64,000 bases of DNA, taken from contig CAJWWP010000001.1 in assembly GCA_913048525.1 (NCBI GenBank), forward strand, positions 62,001-126,000, in the 5' to 3' direction. The notes under the pieces were generated by a model. The model made no database searches. It saw only the letters and a list, made by a program, of their open reading frames with translations, and had not been told where the DNA came from. Within the stretch, counting starts at the first letter, position 1. Each line of letters starts with the position of its first letter. The stretch comes from GCA-002712965 sp913048525. GTDB lineage: Bacteria; Chloroflexota; Dehalococcoidia; Lucifugimonadales; UBA826. Positions 43,943 to 53,565 of the stretch are shown here, in pieces. A program made the position numbers and the translations under genes.

Positions 43943-45562
43943 TTGAGTGAGTCTTTTGATGTGGTCGTTATAGGTGGCGGCCCATCTGGAAGTTGTGCCG
44001 CTTCCATGGCGGCCAAAGCTGGTTTGTCCGTTGTGCTTCTCGAACGCCTCAAATTTCCTAGAGACCACATAGGTGAATCCTTGCTTCCGGCCAGTATGCC
44101 TATACTTAGAGAGTTAGGTGTTGAGGCGGAAATAGCTGCTGCGGGATTTCCTGTCAAACATGGGGCCACTATGGTGTGGGGGAGTGGATCTGAACCTTGG
44201 ACGTGGAGCTTCAGTGAAACGAACCAAGAATACACTAAAGCATATCAGGTTAACCGCCCCGAATTCGATACTATTCTTCTCAATAAAGCGCGAGTTGTAG
44301 GCGTCGATGTTAGAGAGGAGAATCAAGTAATTGAAGTGATTTTTCTCGATGAAAGAGCCGTGGGAGTTCGTTGCAATAACCGACTAGGAACTGAGCTTTT
44401 TATAGAGTCCAGAATGGTTATAGACTGCAGTGGTCAATCATCCTTGATTTCCAGGGCTAAGAATCTTCGCCAATGGGATGATAGCTTTCAAAATCTCGCA
44501 ATATACGGGTATTTTGAAAACTCGACTCCCCTGCCTAAACCTAACGAGAACAATATTTTTATTGAATCTTTTTCAGAGGGTTGGATTTGGAATATACCTT
44601 TAAAGGAAAACATTGCTAGCGTTGGAATTGTGCTAGATTCAAAAAAAGCATCACAGGAATTACAATCCAGGGATGTTGAAGATTACTTTCAGGTGAATCT
44701 GTCATATGCGAAAGAATCTAGTCGGATGCTTCAATCAGCAAAGCTTCTCAAGCCTCCCCAAGTCGTAAAGGACTGGTCATACACATCCAGCCAAATCGCC
44801 GGTCTATCTTGGGTCCTAGCAGGTGATGCGGCTTGTTTTATAGACCCATTGTTTTCATCAGGCGTACATATGGCTCTTATGTCGGGAGTTCTAGCATCAG
44901 CTTACGCGGTCACGGTACTATCAGACCCAGATATGGAGATAGCTACCGCCCGTGTGTATGAAGATATGATCAGAAGGGAGTATTCCTTGTTCAGGGAGTT
45001 GGCCCAACTTTTCTATCAGACAAATAGATCTGTTGACTCTTACTTTTGGGAGGCGAGAAAAATATTGGGCCGAGGTGGGATTTCTACTGGGCGGGAGGCC
45101 TTTATCAAAGCTGTATCTGGACAATCTGTAAGGGGTTATGAAAGGGCTGTTTTGGAAAAGGGGGAATTACCAGAATCGTTCAAATATGCTCTTGAATCGC
45201 AACAGAATGATAGGGATTCTCGACGACGGGAGTTGGAAATGTACTTTAATGACTGGAATCATCTGGTCCCTTACTTACATGAAGATACCTATGTTGTTAG
45301 AAAGCCTGTTTTATCTGCAGGTAGGTTCGAGTGGGGACTCGTGCTCCACTCACCTGAGAGACAGGATGATACCGATTGTAGTTCGTTTGTTGCATTGTTA
45401 TTAGATTTGATCGACGGTGAAGCGAATATGCGTTTAATATCTGAGCGAGTCAGAGATAAAGTGAATAGTCCGGACAAAACAGTTATCAACGAGTATTTGA
45501 AGAAAACTGTAGAAATACTCTATGTAGAAGGGGCTATAAGTAAGTTACAGCTAGTGAAATAG
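43943..45562 (+). CDS. Flavin-dependent halogenase-like protein with PqqD-like C-terminal domain
   Basis: A 539-residue FAD protein with GGGPSGSC (11-18), a RDHIGESLLP stretch (40-49), then the halogenase-type lysine Lys72 in VKHGATMVWG, the WxWxIP signature WIWNIP (214-219), and GDAACFIDPLFSSGVH. These together are the marks of flavin-dependent halogenases acting on phenols, pyrroles or carrier-bound substrates. The last 80 residues (from about 460) look like a PqqD-like winged-helix domain (LLDLIDGEANMRLISERV). Start is a TTG with no clear ribosome site. No carrier protein or flavin reductase is seen nearby. Alternative: a geranylgeranyl reductase-like oxidoreductase, but WxWxIP argues for a halogenase. 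Confidence 0.82.
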   Translation: MSESFDVVVIGGGPSGSCAASMAAKAGLSVVLLERLKFPRDHIGESLLPASMPILRELGVEAEIAAAGFPVKHGATMVWGSGSEPWTWSFSETNQEYTKAYQVNRPEFDTILLNKARVVGVDVREENQVIEVIFLDERAVGVRCNNRLGTELFIESRMVIDCSGQSSLISRAKNLRQWDDSFQNLAIYGYFENSTPLPKPNENNIFIESFSEGWIWNIPLKENIASVGIVLDSKKASQELQSRDVEDYFQVNLSYAKESSRMLQSAKLLKPPQVVKDWSYTSSQIAGLSWVLAGDAACFIDPLFSSGVHMALMSGVLASAYAVTVLSDPDMEIATARVYEDMIRREYSLFRELAQLFYQTNRSVDSYFWEARKILGRGGISTGREAFIKAVSGQSVRGYERAVLEKGELPESFKYALESQQNDRDSRRRELEMYFNDWNHLVPYLHEDTYVVRKPVLSAGRFEWGLVLHSPERQDDTDCSSFVALLLDLIDGEANMRLISERVRDKVNSPDKTVINEYLKKTVEILYVEGAISKLQLVK

Positions 45563-45578
45563 ATTGATTAGTTGGACG

Positions 45579-46799
45579 CTAGCTTTTTGTGGATTGCGAT
45601 CTAACCATCTGGGGCCATAGCAGACAAACACCTATTGTCAAAAGTGAGCCCATGATCCCATTGAATACCAGAGCAACTTGGACTCCGGCTAATTCCGTTA
45701 TTGCCCCGGAGAGTAATAGTCCCAAGGGCAATCCACCCACAGCCAGTTGCCTAAGTCCCATTATTCGCCCCCTAAGGTTTGAAGGGGTTAGGTTAAGAAT
45801 CATAGTTGAAATCATGATTACACACATAGATGTTCCAATTCCTGCAGAAAAAAATATTGGCAGACTTACAAAAGTACTAGGAGCAAGACTTACTAGAGCT
45901 GTCGACACGTGCCATATAAAAGAGCTACAAACTATTAGCACCCCTCCTCTAATTCGAATTAAACCAGAACTGAGGCTAATGGAACCAATTGCGGCTCCTA
46001 ACGAATAGGTTCCTAGAATTATCCCCAAGCTCTCCGAACTGGTCTGAAACACTTGCTTCACTACAACTGCAGCAAGTGAAAAGTAGAGCGGGTACGCGGT
46101 CAAATTAATTATTACTGCCATTATTAATAGACCAGCTAGTGCGGGGACAGTTCGTACATGTTTCAATGCTTCAACCAAAGATGAAATCACAGGCCGCTTG
46201 TTATCGATATGAGTAGTGGTTACATGCAGGGGATTTTGTCCTATCCTGAATGAAAGCATGAATGATAGTAGATAAAATATAATCACAACCGAATAACTCA
46301 TTGTCATATCGGTCCAACTTAGTAAGTAACCACCGGCAATGGGACTGACTATTTGTGTTACATCACCTCCCGCTCTCTCCAATGCAAGACCATTCCGAAT
46401 GCTTTTTTCGGGAACTATTTCGGGCATGATTGACTGGCGAACTACCATTTCGGCTGTTTTTGAAATGCCGAGAAATCCAGCCAATATTAGAATTTCCCAC
46501 TTATCAAGATTGTCAAAAAATATTAATGTCAGACCGATACTTGAGTTGAGGAGGAATGAAGCCCTGACCAGGATTATTAGAACTCTTTTTTCGAGGCGAT
46601 CTACAACTACGCCTATCAGAGGGGCGAACAAAGTCGCTGTGAATCGAAGTGCGCCATATATTCCCAATATCAAGGGCGAGTTAGTTTTCTCAAGTATGAA
46701 CCAGGATAGGATTACCATCTCCATATATTCAGCCCAGTGAAGAGTGGCAACCGATGTCCAAAGGTACCTATAGTCTTTGTACTTTAGGCTCTCTAACAT
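45579..46799 (-). CDS. Major facilitator superfamily exporter (EntS/DHA3-like)
   Basis: A 406-residue protein with about twelve membrane helices, starting LKYKDYRYLWTSVATLHWAE, with VVVDRLEKRVLII after the second helix and NLTPSNLRGRIMGL in the second half, typical of the DHA3 (EntS-like) drug or siderophore exporters. It is convergent with the halogenase-like gene (16 bases between stops), so it could export a product made nearby, but the link is only positional. No strong ribosome site precedes the ATG. Confidence 0.9.
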   Translation of the reverse strand: MLESLKYKDYRYLWTSVATLHWAEYMEMVILSWFILEKTNSPLILGIYGALRFTATLFAPLIGVVVDRLEKRVLIILVRASFLLNSSIGLTLIFFDNLDKWEILILAGFLGISKTAEMVVRQSIMPEIVPEKSIRNGLALERAGGDVTQIVSPIAGGYLLSWTDMTMSYSVVIIFYLLSFMLSFRIGQNPLHVTTTHIDNKRPVISSLVEALKHVRTVPALAGLLIMAVIINLTAYPLYFSLAAVVVKQVFQTSSESLGIILGTYSLGAAIGSISLSSGLIRIRGGVLIVCSSFIWHVSTALVSLAPSTFVSLPIFFSAGIGTSMCVIMISTMILNLTPSNLRGRIMGLRQLAVGGLPLGLLLSGAITELAGVQVALVFNGIMGSLLTIGVCLLWPQMVRSQSTKS

Positions 46800-47000
46800 T
46801 GACCGCGCTGGGTAACCATAAGTTTGAGTGCCTTTCGTTCAATATTTTGGGACGTTGGAGAAGTTTTTAGAGATTCTAATTATTATATTCGATCAATATT
46901 GTCCCACCTCACTTGCGTATTAAAGTGATAGAGTGGGTACTTTTTTGTCTGCAAATTTGTTCTGGTGTGACCGTCAGTTCCGGTTCAAAATTCATTCACA

Positions 47001-48401
47001 TCATAATACTGAAGCGGGAGCTATCCATCCGCCAGTGATTTCCTCTACAGTTTCTAAGACAGACAGGACAATATCTTCTCTCCAGGGTTTCCCTACTACC
47101 TGAACAGCTATTGGTAAATTGCTTGAAGATGTTCCTCCTCTTACTACTCCGGCCGGCCATCCAGTGACATTAAAGGCTGAAGTATACGAATAAAGAAACT
47201 TGTTTTCAGGTAGAAAGCTTTCACCAGGCCCCACTGCGGGTTTAGCAGATGCGGGACATAGAATCACATCGAAGTCTTTCATGAATTGGATCATTCCACT
47301 CCTGTAGTGATCTACCATCTCAAGAACTTCTGTGAACTCCGACGTTGGTATTTCTGAGGCTTCTTCTAGTCTATTTTCGATGAATGGTGAGAATTGGCTG
47401 GTCCCTGCTTTCTTAAGGATTCTTCTGACCCATTCTCTTCCATCCCCTGTTCCATTCCTTCCATCGATTTGCTTCAACATGTTAAGTGGGTCAGGTAGGA
47501 TCTCTACAGTTGCTGCTCCTCTGTCTTGTAATCCTGATGCTACATCTCTCACAATATCTGAAACCTCTTGAGTGGGTGACATCAAACCATTGTCTGTATG
47601 AAAAGCAATTCTCATTCCTTTTATATCTATTTCTCCCGGATCTCCGATGGGCATAGGTACTATGTACGGATCCTTAAAATCAGGGCCTGATATAACTTTT
47701 AGGATTGGATTAAGGTCTCGAACATACCGTGCCATAGGGCCATTCTGAGTTAGGGATTCCGTTGCTCCCAGAGCGTAAGAAATACAATGTCCTGTACGTG
47801 GGACTCTTCCTGAGGTCGGCTTGATTCCTGCAATTCCACAACTGTGTGATGGTATGCGTATGCTGCCTCCCGTATCGCTGCCTATATCAAATGGGGACCC
47901 TCCAGTAGCGATGATTGCCGCGGCTCCTCCACTGCTTCCACCTGGAGACAGATTTATGTCGTAAGGATTTTTAGTTCTACCGTAGACCAAATTATCGGTA
48001 TCAGCAGCAAGAGTCAGCTCTGGAGTATTGGTTTTCCCGAGTAAAATTGACCCGGCTTCACGAAGTCTTGATACCAAAGTTGCGTCTGCCTCGGGGACTT
48101 CATTTTGTCTCCCCAGAGTTGCCCAGGTTGTAATAACTTCCTCTGTATCCAAGGAGTCTTTTAAGGTCATGGGAACTCCATGGAGAGGACCTCGGGTTAT
48201 TCCTTGAGCGAGTTCATTATCTAATGAATCAGCTTCAGAGAGTGCTCTTTCAAAACAATCTTGCACTACTGCGTTTATAGAAGGGTTGATTTTGTTGATT
48301 CTTTCAATACACTTTTCTACGGCCTCTCTACTGGTTATCTCTTTTGAGGCGATCGCTTTTCCTATATCTACTGCGGATGATTGATTAACGTCTATACTCA
48401 T
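47001..48401 (-). CDS. Amidase (amidase signature family)
   Basis: A 466-residue amidase-signature enzyme: Lys81 in PMTLKDS, the cis-Ser region SPGGSSGGAAA (152-162), and nucleophile Ser180 in DTGGSIRIPS. It hydrolyses a carbon-nitrogen amide bond of a small or aryl amide. AAGGAG precedes the ATG. A gap of 69 bases separates it from the epimerase on the same strand. It might instead be a GatA-like protein, but GatB/GatC are absent. Confidence 0.92.
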   Translation of the reverse strand: MSIDVNQSSAVDIGKAIASKEITSREAVEKCIERINKINPSINAVVQDCFERALSEADSLDNELAQGITRGPLHGVPMTLKDSLDTEEVITTWATLGRQNEVPEADATLVSRLREAGSILLGKTNTPELTLAADTDNLVYGRTKNPYDINLSPGGSSGGAAAIIATGGSPFDIGSDTGGSIRIPSHSCGIAGIKPTSGRVPRTGHCISYALGATESLTQNGPMARYVRDLNPILKVISGPDFKDPYIVPMPIGDPGEIDIKGMRIAFHTDNGLMSPTQEVSDIVRDVASGLQDRGAATVEILPDPLNMLKQIDGRNGTGDGREWVRRILKKAGTSQFSPFIENRLEEASEIPTSEFTEVLEMVDHYRSGMIQFMKDFDVILCPASAKPAVGPGESFLPENKFLYSYTSAFNVTGWPAGVVRGGTSSSNLPIAVQVVGKPWREDIVLSVLETVEEITGGWIAPASVL

Positions 48402-48470
48402 TTCTTTCTCCTTGTGGTGGCAGCCTAATTTTGAATCTGCTGTGTTGGTTACATTTCTAGATCAAGCTGG

Positions 48471-49241
48471 CTAATTACCCGGATTAAAAAAGTTGTCATC
48501 TGCAGAATTTTCGGGTTTGTATCCGAGTATTTTTTCTGCGTGATTAAGATCACGATAATTCCACTTGTTGTTTGAAACAGCGAAAACTGTTTCACATCTA
48601 ATTGTGTTGGGAGCGTCTATGCAGAGTCTGAGCATGTTACATATATCGTCGTGTCCTAGGTAACTCGCATTTTCCCTAACACTCAAGGGTTTATTTTCTT
48701 TTTTAACAACACCTATTCGTACGCTGATTACAGAGAGGTTATATTCGTCTGAAAAATGTCGCCCCAGGGCCTCACCCCAAACTTTGGTTGCGCCGTAAAG
48801 AGCATCTGGACGCACTTGTTCGTGAGTAATCATGTCAAAATCCTTTGGGACTTCGTGGTAACTGCCTTCAGCAATTTCCTTATAAGGAGATACTCTCTCA
48901 AATCCTCTTATTGCACTTCCACTTGAAGCGAACACCACTCTTTTTACTCCTGCCCGCCGGGCTGCCTCAAAAACGTTGTAGGTACCTACAACGTTAACGG
49001 AATGCTGATGTTCCCATTCCTGGGAACCTAGATATGCCGCAAGGTGCACTACTACATCCTGGTTGTCGAAAGCGGGTGCAATGGACTCTAGGTCTGTGAT
49101 GTCAGACTGGAAGGTTTTTACACCTTCTACAGGGCTTCTGTTTAGTGCTGTAAGTTCGTATCCACCCTTATCCGTGAGATGTGTTTTAAGCAATCCACCT
49201 ATTAAGCCACTCATTCCTGTTATCAACACTCTTTTGGTCAT
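48471..49241 (-). CDS. NAD-dependent epimerase/dehydratase (extended SDR)
   Basis: A 256-residue extended SDR with TGMSGLIG cofactor loop and Tyr-x-x-x-Lys in ALYGATKVWGE. It is shorter than typical sugar epimerases. It may be a nucleotide-sugar epimerase or a uronate-dehydrogenase-like enzyme. AGGAG lies before the ATG. It is the first of a minus-strand pair with the amidase and divergent from the FAH gene. Confidence 0.9.
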   Translation of the reverse strand: MTKRVLITGMSGLIGGLLKTHLTDKGGYELTALNRSPVEGVKTFQSDITDLESIAPAFDNQDVVVHLAAYLGSQEWEHQHSVNVVGTYNVFEAARRAGVKRVVFASSGSAIRGFERVSPYKEIAEGSYHEVPKDFDMITHEQVRPDALYGATKVWGEALGRHFSDEYNLSVISVRIGVVKKENKPLSVRENASYLGHDDICNMLRLCIDAPNTIRCETVFAVSNNKWNYRDLNHAEKILGYKPENSADDNFFNPGN

Positions 49242-49439
49242 TTTTTTCTCCTAAAGTCCGTCACTCGATACTCTTTGTGGATACTAGCATTTATGGAGAG
49301 ATTATTGTTCTCTTTGCTTCGAGTGGCATTTCCTCTTCTATTATTAAATTTAATAGTGGGTTGGTGACCTATAGCTGATTAGGTGCTATATTCACCCCGG
49401 TGGTTGTTACGACTAAATCTAGAAATTTAGGAGCAAGAA

Positions 49440-50363
49440 ATGAAGTTGGCATTTTTTAATGATTTTACTCTGGGTGTTGTGAAAGGAGACAAGATAGTAG
49501 ACATATCTGAAGCTATTCCAGTTAATGAGCATAACCATCCTCAGGGATTACTTAACAGGATTATAGAGTCGTTTGGAAGTTACAGGAGCGCGATAGAAGA
49601 TGTAGTTGAATCTTCAGAAGGGGTGCCGATTGCATCAGTTTCTTTTAAATCGCCAGCACCAAATCCTCATAATATTGTTTGTATGGCGGTGAACTATATG
49701 GAGGATGGGACAAGAGATGCCCCTGCTCCCATTAACGCTTTCCATAAATCTCCCAATGCGGTACTTCCTGACGGAGGAACAATAGTTTTGCCAGATGTTC
49801 CCGCTACGATATTTGAACCGGAAGCGGAAATGGCATTGGTAATAGGAAAAACTGCCACACAGGTACGGGCTGAGGATGCATTTGATTACATATTCGGATA
49901 TATGAATTTCATTGATATGTCTGCCCGGGGCCTAGGTTCTGGTGGGGGTGTTTTTTACCAGATGAAATCAAGGGATACTTTCGCTCCCATGGGGCCGTTC
50001 ATAGTTACATCAGATGAGGTTGATAACCCCCAAAACCTTAATATAAAACTTTCTGTAAATGGGGACTTGAAGCAGGATTTCAATACGGATGATATGGCCC
50101 ACCAGATACCAAGAGTAATTGAATGGGTAACCTCAATACACACTCTAAATCCAGGAGATGTTGTAGCAACAGGTACGAATCATAGAGGCCTTACTCCAAT
50201 TATGGATGGAGACAAGATTGAACTAGAAACAGAAGGTTTGGGGAAACTTCATATTGGTGTTAGTGATGATCTCGGACGCAAATGGAAGCGTGAAACAAGG
50301 CTAGAGAGACAGGATCAAGGTTTTGATGATACTACTCCCCAAGTATCTGGCAAATATTCATAA
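49440..50363 (+). CDS. Fumarylacetoacetate hydrolase-family protein
   Basis: A 307-residue FAH protein: CMAVNYMEDGT, FEPEAEMALVIGK with metal-ligand glutamates, and DPx-type MNFIDMSARGL with the Asp ligand; VVATGTNHRGL near the end supports the fold. It hydrolyses or hydrates a beta-diketo or 2-oxo acid. TTAGGAG lies close before the ATG within a short inverted repeat (CTAAAT...ATTTAG). Followed after 73 bases by an LLM gene on the same strand. Confidence 0.9.
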   Translation: MKLAFFNDFTLGVVKGDKIVDISEAIPVNEHNHPQGLLNRIIESFGSYRSAIEDVVESSEGVPIASVSFKSPAPNPHNIVCMAVNYMEDGTRDAPAPINAFHKSPNAVLPDGGTIVLPDVPATIFEPEAEMALVIGKTATQVRAEDAFDYIFGYMNFIDMSARGLGSGGGVFYQMKSRDTFAPMGPFIVTSDEVDNPQNLNIKLSVNGDLKQDFNTDDMAHQIPRVIEWVTSIHTLNPGDVVATGTNHRGLTPIMDGDKIELETEGLGKLHIGVSDDLGRKWKRETRLERQDQGFDDTTPQVSGKYS

Positions 50364-50436
50364 ATAACTAAAGCGCTTTGTTTTTCGGTGATGTTTAAAT
50401 GTAAATATTGTGTCGTATGAAGTATGAGGAGATTAG

Positions 50437-51270
50437 GTGAAGTTCAATTTAATATACCCAGTTAAAGAGGGATATTTGGATAGAGGACTCATTCGTGATG
50501 TTGCGGTTGCGGCTGAGGAAGCGGGATTTTACGGTTTCCTTTCATGGGACCATTACATGCTTCCAGATAGTTCTGAAACTCTAGATGCGTGGAGTATTTT
50601 GTCATATCTCGCTGGTCAGACGTCCAGGATTAAATTGGGTACAGTGGTAACCCCTCTTCCTTTCCGTCCGCCTTCTCAACTTGCAAAGATCGTAAGCAGC
50701 GTAGACTTGTTATCTGGTGGCCGGACCATACTTGGTGTTGGAGCAGGCTGGCACAGGCCTGAGTTTGACGGGTTTAGTGAGTGGTTACCCACCGGTAAGC
50801 GAGTTGCACAAACATCGGAAGCTTTAGAGCTCATAACCACGCTTTGGGGAGGGGGGACCAGTGATTTCAATGGGACGTATTTTAGTTCGAAAGGTGCCGA
50901 AATTTTGCCTTCTCCCGTACAAAAACCTCATCCCCCAATGTGGTTTGGCGTAAAAGGACCAAAAATGATGGAATTGGCAGCCCTTTATGGAGATGGGTGG
51001 ATTCCTACTAACATTACACCGTCAGATTATGCTTGTGGACTGCAGAAATTACATGAAATCCGAACAGATAATGGAATCAGGGAAGATATAAAAGGGGCCC
51101 TTCAGAATTTTGAGGTGTTTACTGACGCCTCTCTATGCTTAGAAACTATATGTGAGTACAGAGACGCTGGCTGCGAATACTATGGTCCAATATGGTCCTA
51201 TCCACCGGATGAAATGATTTCCCGCATACACTGGTTCGCGGAGAATGTTATGAGTTCCAACGAATTGTGA
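50437..51270 (+). CDS. F420-type luciferase-like (LLM) oxidoreductase
   Basis: A 277-residue short LLM protein: MKFNLIYPVKEGYLDRGLI, FLSWDHYMLPDSS, IKLGTVVTPLPFRPP, GGRTILGVGAGWHRPEFDG and PPMWFGVKGPKMMELAAL. Likely F420- or FMN-dependent. The start is a GTG after GAGGAG. It may pair with the FAH-family gene upstream. The convergent NHL gene begins its stop 69 bases away. Confidence 0.87.
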   Translation: MKFNLIYPVKEGYLDRGLIRDVAVAAEEAGFYGFLSWDHYMLPDSSETLDAWSILSYLAGQTSRIKLGTVVTPLPFRPPSQLAKIVSSVDLLSGGRTILGVGAGWHRPEFDGFSEWLPTGKRVAQTSEALELITTLWGGGTSDFNGTYFSSKGAEILPSPVQKPHPPMWFGVKGPKMMELAALYGDGWIPTNITPSDYACGLQKLHEIRTDNGIREDIKGALQNFEVFTDASLCLETICEYRDAGCEYYGPIWSYPPDEMISRIHWFAENVMSSNEL

Positions 51271-51339
51271 GTTTTTTCAAATCCTAAGCAGAGAACTCGT
51301 ACTTTCGATTTCTCCAAATAACCTTTCAGGCCGTAGACT

Positions 51340-52344
51340 CTAAAGATTGTATTGGGGGTCTAAGTAGTCTTTTTCCTTGGCGTAGACTTGCAGTCTACCT
51401 CTAGTGCTTTCAGATACGATTATTCGGTCCTGACTGTCTATTGTTATAGAGGTAGGTCTTTCAAAAGTTGCCAGAGAAGACTTGTCTTCTACCCTGCGAT
51501 AAGCTTTTAATGCGTCAGGATTGGACTCTACGACCTCTTTGGCCCATTGAGAGAATTCGTACGCATCTCCATAGAGACTTGTGAGGATCTCTCCTTCCGG
51601 ATCAAAAATTTGTACCCGTTTATTTCCCCAGTCCACCACGTAAACGTCGCCTTCACTGTCAACTGCTACATCCGATGGATGGTTTAGTCTCATATCTTCT
51701 GGGAATGTGACACCATATGAGAGTAAGAACTCTCCTTCAGATGTGAATTTCTGGACTCTGTCGTTACCCCAGTCAGCCACATAAACGTTAGAGTTTTGGT
51801 CCACAGTGATACCCCACGGGTCCGAAAACTGGCCTTCTGAACTCCCTGCCTCGCCCCACGCAAGGATAAATTCACCTTCCTTGGTAAATTTTTGTATCCT
51901 GTTGTTTCCTGAGTCAACTATGAAAAGATTGTCACCTGAATCAAACGCGATTCCAGAAGGCATATTTAGATTACCTTCTTTGTTACCCGGGGTTCCCCAT
52001 TCCCCTATCTTTTTACCTTCCGGATCATATTCGATTACAGTGTTTGTATGCTCGTCGGTGCAGTAGACATGGCTTCTGCTGTCCACTGCCAGAGAGGAAG
52101 GCCACGTAAAATCTCCGTGTCCAAAATCCCCAATAAACTCTTCATTAATGGTTACTCTGCCGATTCTTTTGTTCGGCTGTACCACCCCTCCAGCACCGTC
52201 GCCACCTCTACTGAGCACATATATAGAGTCATCTTTAAAGCTGACTATGCTCATAGGCTGGGTAAATCCGTTACCTGCTGCTGCATTTCTTCCTATTGCA
52301 TGACTGAAATTCCAAGTTCTGCCTTGGACTGTAGTTGTAAGCAT
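51340..52344 (-). CDS. NHL-repeat beta-propeller protein (cassette 3)
   Basis: A 334-residue NHL propeller: PSSLAVDSRSHVYCTDE, PSGIAFDSGDNLFIVDSGNN, PWGITVDQNSNVYVADWGND and PSDVAVDSEGDVYVVDWGNK. Residues about 258-284 (YGDAYEFSQWAKE then NPDALKAYRR) form the same insert as in the other two cassette propellers. No signal peptide. CGGAGG precedes the ATG. It is the last gene of the third cassette, 36 bases after DUF1501. Confidence 0.92.
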   Translation of the reverse strand: MLTTTVQGRTWNFSHAIGRNAAAGNGFTQPMSIVSFKDDSIYVLSRGGDGAGGVVQPNKRIGRVTINEEFIGDFGHGDFTWPSSLAVDSRSHVYCTDEHTNTVIEYDPEGKKIGEWGTPGNKEGNLNMPSGIAFDSGDNLFIVDSGNNRIQKFTKEGEFILAWGEAGSSEGQFSDPWGITVDQNSNVYVADWGNDRVQKFTSEGEFLLSYGVTFPEDMRLNHPSDVAVDSEGDVYVVDWGNKRVQIFDPEGEILTSLYGDAYEFSQWAKEVVESNPDALKAYRRVEDKSSLATFERPTSITIDSQDRIIVSESTRGRLQVYAKEKDYLDPQYNL

Positions 52345-52380
52345 CTTTGCCTCCGAGCAAATTCTTTATGATGCGTTTAT

Positions 52381-53520
52381 CTAATTAGAGGATTGAATGA
52401 ACTTCTCGCTGGAAAATGCTCCATTAACTATGGGAGCGGCCTCAACCTCCAGCCAGTCCTCCAGCAAAGTAGTATAAACACCCCTGAAATCTTGATTGGG
52501 AACTAAGTCTCCTTGTTCGAGAGCATCAGCTCTTGTTTCAGGGTACCGACTGTACATTCCTCCGTTCACTCTGGGCCCGATTACAAACGAAACTCCGGCT
52601 GCACCATGGTCCGTCCCTGACCCATTGTCCCTAACTCTTCGACCAAACTCAGAAAACAGGAACATCACGACATTTTCGTCATGCCCTGTTTCTTCCAGGT
52701 CATCCCAAAAATCTTGTATAGCTGTAGAAACTTCTTGCCATAACTGAGCATGGGTAGGGGCTTGGGCTGCATGGGTGTCAAAGCTTCCATGTTGGGTATA
52801 GAAGACTCTTGTACCCAAATTCGCCTTATGAATAGTTGCTACATCTCTCAAATTCTTCGCTATGGAATTATCAGCATATTCGATGTTGGATTCATATTTG
52901 TCTGGAGCGACTTTCAGAATATCGGCCCCATGTAATGCATCAATGCCAGTTTGGCCTAGATAATCCAGAACAGGCCCAGAGCCTAGAGCTGCACCGTACA
53001 TGTTAGAAAACCGGGTCAGCATTTTTTCTCTCACTAAATCTTGCTCAACACTCGTTAAAAGTCCATAGGTTGATAAATCTGCTACAGATGCAACCGAAAC
53101 TCCAGGAGTTACTAATGCCCTAGGCAGGCCCTGTCCAATATTGACTGCCGTAACTGGGTTTTCACTCTCCGGATCTAATTCACGAATAGCTCTACCTAGC
53201 CATCCCTCTGTGCCGACTTTATCTGGTTCAGCCGTGTGCCAAATATCCATAGACCGGAAGTGGGACCTTGGAGAATTTGCGTATCCGATTCCGTGGATAA
53301 TGGCCATATTTCCTTTTTTATATATGTCCCTCATGGGTGACATCGATGGGTGCAGGGCATATTCCGCATCTATGGTGAGCATCTCAGCCTCTGGGATGCT
53401 CAAGGATCTTCTGTTGTCGTAGTAGTTACTATCGTTGTAGGGGATAACCGTGTTGAAATAGTCGTTTCCCCCGGACAACTGCAGAACAACTATTATGGGT
53501 TCTTTGTCTTTCGTGACCAT
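52381..53520 (-). CDS. DUF1501 protein, alkaline phosphatase/sulfatase-like fold (cassette 3)
   Basis: A 379-residue DUF1501 protein: QLSGGNDYFNTVIPY (14-28), SHFRSMDIWHT (86-96), GSFDTHAA, SEFGRR (290-295) and NGSGTDHG (299-306). These blocks occur at the same residue numbers as in the cassette 1 copy, so the two are collinear paralogs. No Tat or Sec signal. GAGGAGG precedes the ATG. Likely binds metal ions by analogy with the alkaline phosphatase superfamily; activity unknown. Confidence 0.92.
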   Translation of the reverse strand: MVTKDKEPIIVVLQLSGGNDYFNTVIPYNDSNYYDNRRSLSIPEAEMLTIDAEYALHPSMSPMRDIYKKGNMAIIHGIGYANSPRSHFRSMDIWHTAEPDKVGTEGWLGRAIRELDPESENPVTAVNIGQGLPRALVTPGVSVASVADLSTYGLLTSVEQDLVREKMLTRFSNMYGAALGSGPVLDYLGQTGIDALHGADILKVAPDKYESNIEYADNSIAKNLRDVATIHKANLGTRVFYTQHGSFDTHAAQAPTHAQLWQEVSTAIQDFWDDLEETGHDENVVMFLFSEFGRRVRDNGSGTDHGAAGVSFVIGPRVNGGMYSRYPETRADALEQGDLVPNQDFRGVYTTLLEDWLEVEAAPIVNGAFSSEKFIQSSN

Positions 53521-53565
53521 GTTTGCCTCCTCTACTTACAGCTCAGACTCTTCCAAATCCAATGT

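Noticed and set aside
47001..48401. Glu-tRNA(Gln) amidotransferase subunit A (gatA)
   Set aside because: Amidase-signature motifs are shared, but no gatB or gatC is present and the neighbours are catabolic.
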